In this document: positions 58,356 to 64,000 of the stretch, in pieces
Layout: each line of letters begins with the position of its first letter
Numbering within the stretch: position 1 is the first letter of the stretch
Source of the DNA: Zoroaster sp. YZ-2022
Taxonomy: Eukaryota; Echinodermata; Asteroidea; Forcipulatida; Zoroasteridae
Direction: 5' to 3'
Assembly: GCA_029582265.1 (NCBI GenBank)
Contig: CM055837.1
Location: forward strand, 10,119,926-10,183,925
Length of the DNA: 64,000 bases
Position numbers and translations under genes: made by a program
Notes under the pieces: generated by a model
Databases searched by the model: none
The model's input: the letters and a program-made list of their open reading frames with translations, nothing else
Told to the model about the DNA's origin: nothing

Positions 58356-61300
58356 CCTTAACCATCCTAAATGATTTTGTAGGGTTGAGGTAGGATTTGA
58401 AATTCCATTGACTCAGCCTACCAAAAACCAATCTACTAATATACATACATGTACATGTAGTGTATCAGTTGATTTTAAAGTATTGGAAATAGTATGGATC
58501 CTGCATAAAATCATATCGGTTGATTTTGAAGGATTGAGGTAGTAGTTAGTAATCCTCAATAAAGTTCATCCAACTGTCAAAACCTTTCAGAAGGTGCCTT
58601 AGCTACCCTGTACATAAACAGTAATCCCTAAGATATACACATCTATCAGTCTATTACTTGCCAAAGGGATTTGAAATGTGCAGTGACTAACAGTAAACAG
58701 TTATGTACACAAACTATGTACAGTACATGGTAGTACTACACCACCTTTCAAAACCTGCCAGTGCACAGTGGTTTAAAACCCTACATGACCCAGACATCAG
58801 TACACTTCAGTACAAAAAACGGTCAAAACATTTATAAAAATTACCAAGAATTTGCACATACCTCTTCTGGACTAAGAAAATGTATTTTAACGTCAGCAGA
58901 AACTTCATTCATAAAATTTTGCCGATAATTTTGTATAAAAATAAGTTCACTTTCAAGAGAGGGCGCAATTCAATTGAAAATTGTAGTGCGCCCTCTCGCT
59001 ACGATGAATTACATTTCACAGAAACCCGTCACAGAAACAACGCTTTTGTTGAAAACAGCGTCCTGAAAAATCGTATTTTGGGGTGTAAAATTTCATTTGC
59101 GCTAATTTGCCGTAAATTTCTAGTCACAACGGATAGTTACTCTATCAATATATAACAAAGTTATGGCATTCCATCCAGGCCTTTTCTGGCTTATTTTGAA
59201 AATGTGTGACCCTAAATTTGTAAAATAATAACATTTTTGGGCCATTTTAGTTAAAGATTTCAAAGCATAATTGCACTATCATACAATTATCGGTCCGCAT
59301 TATACTTTTACAGTTCGAAAGACTATTTAATAAGCAAAATTAACAAGCAGTATTTTTTTCTCAAACCATTTGAAATATGCCTTAGCAGATGCTTTTTAAA
59401 ATATTAGGATGTGTGTTTTTTGTCTGTTTAACTCATGTCATTCTATACAAGCTAACTAAAATTTCTTAAAAACAGGGTAATAAATTTCAAAAAAGCAATT
59501 TTGGTTCTTAAAACTGGATCTTCATAATCAAGTAAACAATTATTTTAATTTATCTCAGAAAAAAAAATCGGACACGATGTCTGGGTCTTAAACCACTGTG
59601 CAGTGTAGTGCACATTGAAGCAACTACGTAACCTTTCAAAACCCTCCGGCTGACAGGTTTAGAAAGGTGCAGTTTCTCGGCCCAAAACTGCAATTTTTAT
59701 AGGAGGGTTTATAATCAACTTCACATCATGTTAGCTTTCAGATACGTAGTTATTTGAAAATCTTGTAATGTTATGTCTACAGGTCATTTGTAATGTTGTA
59801 CTGGTTCCCTTTGAGAGACCACCCACATACTGCACACAGTAATCCATCATGGTTAACTTCATTCATTTAATATTTGTAATGATACCAAGGAGACACATAC
59901 ATACTGCATGTACCTATAATAAAACTGAACAACAGGATGGATACGTTACCGTGTCCATTATAATGAAAAAAAAATCATTCAAGTATGATGCATGCATGCA
60001 TTGTACAATTGCACTGAAGCTTATTACCAGCTCTAGCACAATGAAAATATAGGATGGTGCATACGTACGCTTCATGCGAATGCGAAGCGGAATGTGACTG
60101 TCAAAAACTGAGGGTTTTTTATTTTTTTAATTTTTTTTTTATATATATAAAAGCAACTGTGAACAATAGCCACATCAGTAAATGACTAAAGAGGTCATCT
60201 GATAGGCCAATCAAATGGTTCACTGCAGATTACAGTGAAAAAAAGGAGAAAGAGAAAAGAAAAATAATTTATGTGTATAAACATATTATGCAAAGGTGAC
60301 ATACATGAATACATGAATGAACTCAATTGAACTAAACTAATTAGAGAAATGATTTGCAAAAGTTGAGCACGTTTCACCTTGAAAGTGCAATTCGCCAAGA
60401 AAGTAATTGATGTCAAAATATGCTTCGGGTTTCGCCTGACGAATTGGCCTTGGCTTTATGAAAATGTGTAGTATGTTGAGGGGGATGGGGAACCATCATC
60501 AAATATTGATGAATTTCTTGTAATTTTAACCCTCCTATTATGCGTGTAGCTTAACTTTTGTGGCAAGTAGCTGTGGCAGTTCTAGGAGTTAGCAGTTAGT
60601 TCGCTAACCGTTTAAACAAAACTTTCAATGTCAGTTGGCCAGTTTTAAAAAGCGAAAGTTAGCACCTGGCAGCGACACAAACTAGATCGCCGGTAAATAG
60701 CACACTGCGCACATACGTTTTCGATCAAAAAAGCATCAATAAACTTCCCGCAATGATTGTTTGATAAACTGTGGAGCAAAAAAAAAAAAGTCTAGAACAA
60801 GAAAATGGGTGGCAAATTCTTCCTACTAAATTGTTGGTCGCATTTTTTAAATATTGCCGGTACATAGGTGTAAATTGTTTCGGTTCACTACATCGTGTAT
60901 ATCTCGGTTGAAAATAGGGCTGTGCATTTTCGGATATTTTTGGAACCGGATACCCGAAATCAGGAAAGTTCGGATACCCGGATACCCGTTTTCATTTTTG
61001 TTGAAAACATGCCTCCTTTGGTGTACAAATACATGTAAACGTTAACCTTTATAAAACAGAGGATACCATATTTAATTCGATCTTTATTAAAGTATAACAT
61101 CTTGGTGACAAAATATTGTATTTACGGAAAGTTATTTCTGAAATAAAACCGTAAAAATTGCTACAGAAGTGTCTTTAATAACCCAATTTACAAAAAGAAA
61201 GCGCAAATGATCGCGCACGCATGGCCGGTGCATCACACAGCTACAGCGGCCTCACACGTGAATGTGTACAGTCGAGTCAGGGAGTGACTACCATCATCAG

Positions 61301-63270
61301 AAGGACGCTATGCGTGATCAGAGCGCGCATGCGTATAGCAAGTTGACTTTGATGTTCATGTCACAAAACACGTGTTGAATAATGTCATTTGTCAAAGGCG
61401 ATGTGGGCGGAACTAACCCGTTGTAGGAAAACAATTCATGTGTTTGCGCCTTGCCGCACCCCTGCCTTATAAATAAGGATATCCCGTACACCATGTTGGC
61501 ATTGGATAAGGACATGATTTTGCGTACTAAAATAATATTTAATATTATGAAACTAACAAACTGCAAAATATTAACTAATCTAAAATCAGGACTTGAATAT
61601 TAATGTTTCTATCACAATGAACTTTAGTTAAATGTCAATAAACCTGTCAATAAACCTTGTTTCTTGAAAGAATGAATTTTACCAATTTGGGCCCCTTTTT
61701 CTCAAAATGGGACCAAACTTGACTATTCCCTGTTGAACGTGGCTTCGTGTTGATCGGTCAGTCAAGAAATGAGTCTAAAATTTAGGATGCGCACTCATCA
61801 AAAAATAACTTAACAGAACGTATCGGTGTAACTTTTGTCTACTTTTTAATTACTATTCAGCCAATTTGTCCCTTCCATCAATGTTTGACGATCCATAATT
61901 CGCAGCTCATCATAAGCAACCGCATTTTGTCCCTCATAAACGTCTTTTCAACTGATAGGAGATTAGGTGATTGTAAAAATAAGCTGCCCAATTGAAAGGA
62001 TCAAACCTGCAACCAATAATACCTTTCAAATCCGACTGATTATGGATCCTACTGTTGGTTTCAAAGACAATGACCGACTTAACACCTCCCTTTTTATGTT
62101 TTTCTTTTGAAACAAATTGTCACCTTGTCGGCAAATGTAATACATGTACACAAGAGAGCTCGGTATTGGTGGGTAAATAAATAGAAAAGTTGATGATATG
62201 CTGAGGGATGGTCGGTGGCATATCAAAATAATTACACAACAAAACCACGGGGCATTGCTTTTCGGTGGGGGGGGCCCAGGGGGTATGGGCTTTTTCCCAG
62301 TTTTCTTTTTGTTTTCTTTTTCTTTTCTTTTTTGGGGCACTATCTAGATTTTTCGTGGGGGGGGCACCTGGGGGGCACTGGAAATTTGTGGGGGGTGGAA
62401 CGTGTCCTCCCCCCCATGATTTGGGTTTGAGTCATTGACATGCCAAGATTGATCTGAGTAGGGGTGGACGATATCACGATAATACGATACAATAATAACG
62501 ATACGATTTTCAAAAAATTATCGGCTAAATCGGTTATGGTTTTGAAGATATCGAAATATCGCCATATTGACAATTTAAAAAAAAATATCACCGATATTAA
62601 ATTTGTATCGCTCTTTTTAGTTAAAATATCACTGGAGTGATAAATTGTCTCCAAATTTCATGTCATTATACAGTGATGTCAACGAAGTTACGGTACCGTG
62701 AAGAGCTGAAAAACAGTTCGAAATTACAACGCGGCGCCGCTCATGTTTCCACTGCTTGCGTGCGTAGTCTTTTTTCGTGAGTTAACACGTGGGCCGTAAA
62801 TTAACTCCCAGGATCACATGGTACACTCTCCTGGAATAACCGCGCTGGTGTTCACATTCAGCAGATGTCGGATACCAGGATGATGACCACTGGACTGTGC
62901 ATGCGCGATCGATCATTGGCCCGTTCATTCTCAGCTCTGGGATGGGGGGCTGTAGGCATTTATAAACCACGGGTTTGTTTATGGACATCACAGCAAATTC
63001 TTTTTTATGAAATGTTTGTCGCACTGAGCGGCAAAAATTGAAGAACTCGGCTCGTTTTTGAGCGACTGTTTGGAGTAACTGTTTATTACCTATGCAACTT
63101 CCCTGTAGAACTTGCATGTAAAAGTAGTTATTTCAGTGTCCAATGTTGTTATTAGAGAGGTTTCACAAGTCTACAGATATTGCTACGGACACATCAGTTT
63201 CATCATTTATATTCGGTGCGGTGACTTATTTAATTTATTTTTTTGCCAACCAGTGAAATAAGTGATACAC

Positions 63271-63527
63271 GGTAATTGGAACCAGACCAAATTTCCCATA
63301 CACAAAGTATGGTGGCTATGAGAGGCCTCAAAAATTGGGCAAACGTTCATACCACTTTATGTAAAAGTCGTTTAAAACACAGCACGGCAGAATTCCAATC
63401 GATACAGCAATTTTGGCTGCAGTTGGACATTGTTTCATAGCAACAACAAAAAAGAAAAGAAAGAAAACTGACACGCAGGTCTGAGACGATGCATACGTAG
63501 ACCAGAAACCGTAGACTTTTTTGGGCC
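63271..63527 (-). mobile_element. TIR element, CCAGAAACCAGAGA family, inverted copy
   Basis: GACCAAATTTCCCATACACA, GCTATGAGAGGCCTC, AAAACACAGCACGGCAGAAT and ACCAGAAACCGTAGAC...GGGCC. The poly-A-like run of the other copies is missing. Confidence 0.6.
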
Positions 63528-63591
63528 TCATTATACAGTAACTACAACCAACCGGCTCTTCTCAGAGCCATCACTTTTTCCAAAAAGAGAT

Positions 63592-63948
63592 AATAATAAT
63601 GTAGACTTATATAGCGCACGTATCCACCAAACTGGTGCTCAAGGCGCTTTACATTATTACTCCTGCTCATCAGATGCATAAATCATTCCTGAAACCATCT
63701 CAGCTCCCTGGGGAGTAGACAGCTCAATTGCTGCCATTACAGCGCATATAGGGGCTAATCAAACACAACAACCAACTCTGCCCTCACAGGTACCCATTTA
63801 CCCCTGGGTGGAGCGAAAGCAATTATAGTGAAGTGTCTTGCTCAAGGACACAAGTACCCCGGTCGCAGTCGGGATTCGAACCCACATTCTGACGACTCAG
63901 CCATCAGATACACAAATCCGATGCACTAAACCGCTCGACTATGGTGTA
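63592..63948 (-). mobile_element. Full-length tRNA-derived SINE
   Basis: AATAATAATGTAGACTTATA, AGCGCACGTATCC, CTGGTGCTCAAGGCGC, CTCCCTGGGGAGTAGACAGC, then GGGATTCGAACCCACATTC and CCGCTCGACTATGG. Closest in layout to the copies at 20962 and 32830. Confidence 0.85.
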
Positions 63949-64000
63949 CCCGAAAGAACTCGATTATATCCATCTCCACCATGCAATTAGCCTCAAATCC

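Larger units (their letters stand above)
52759..64000. other. Repeat-rich region, presumed next intron
   Basis: No further exon of the 28481/52655 gene or of another gene is recognised. Besides the listed repeats there are relics such as CGATATCACGATAATACGAT near 62470 and GGATACCCGGATACCCG near 60970. Segments 54100-54900 and 58400-59650 show nothing I can name. Confidence 0.5.

Overview
This is a eukaryotic, animal-type window: split genes with GT-AG introns, one probable AT-AC intron, and about 95% non-coding DNA full of short transposons. The gene families (midasin, DNAJC8, GPN2) are pan-eukaryotic and read best against animal versions. The tRNA-derived SINEs with an L2-type tail, the Penelope-like element and the excess of the octamer TAGGCCTA suggest a marine invertebrate, perhaps an echinoderm. 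That taxon is inference and I hold it weakly.

Genes. 1671-4897 (+) holds the last three coding exons of midasin (MDN1). 15600-7626 (-) is a complete eight-exon DNAJC8, tail-to-tail with MDN1. 18248-24008 (+) is a complete five-exon GPN2, head-to-head with DNAJC8 across 2.6 kb that contains three TIR elements and a perfect hairpin. The last GPN2 intron has U12-type AT-AC signals. 28481-52758 (+) carries the first two recognisable exons of an unidentified protein with one membrane segment, separated by a 24-kb intron. I found no convincing gene exon from 52.8 to 64 kb.

Repeats. At least 11 copies or fragments of one tRNA-derived SINE occur; its 3' tail matches the 3' end of an L2-like LINE remnant at 31.96-32.36 kb. 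Several MITE families sit between TTAA sites. Some have internally expanded tandem repeats (22.6, 50.4 and 55.0 kb). Two triple nests of TIR elements lie at 29.55-30.48 and 37.48-38.27 kb.

The most notable region is 38.7-48.6 kb. A Penelope-like element (PLE) on the minus strand (43162-47196) has 1.13-kb direct repeats (pseudo-LTRs) and remnants of the PLE N-terminal and C-terminal protein motifs. The reverse transcriptase core between them is gone. Each pseudo-LTR contains a type I hammerhead ribozyme on the coding strand. The PLE is flanked by a 1.33-kb direct duplication of the end of a TIR element, which looks like an extremely large target duplication. It may be a non-autonomous, ribozyme-processed PLE with a unit of about 2.9 kb.
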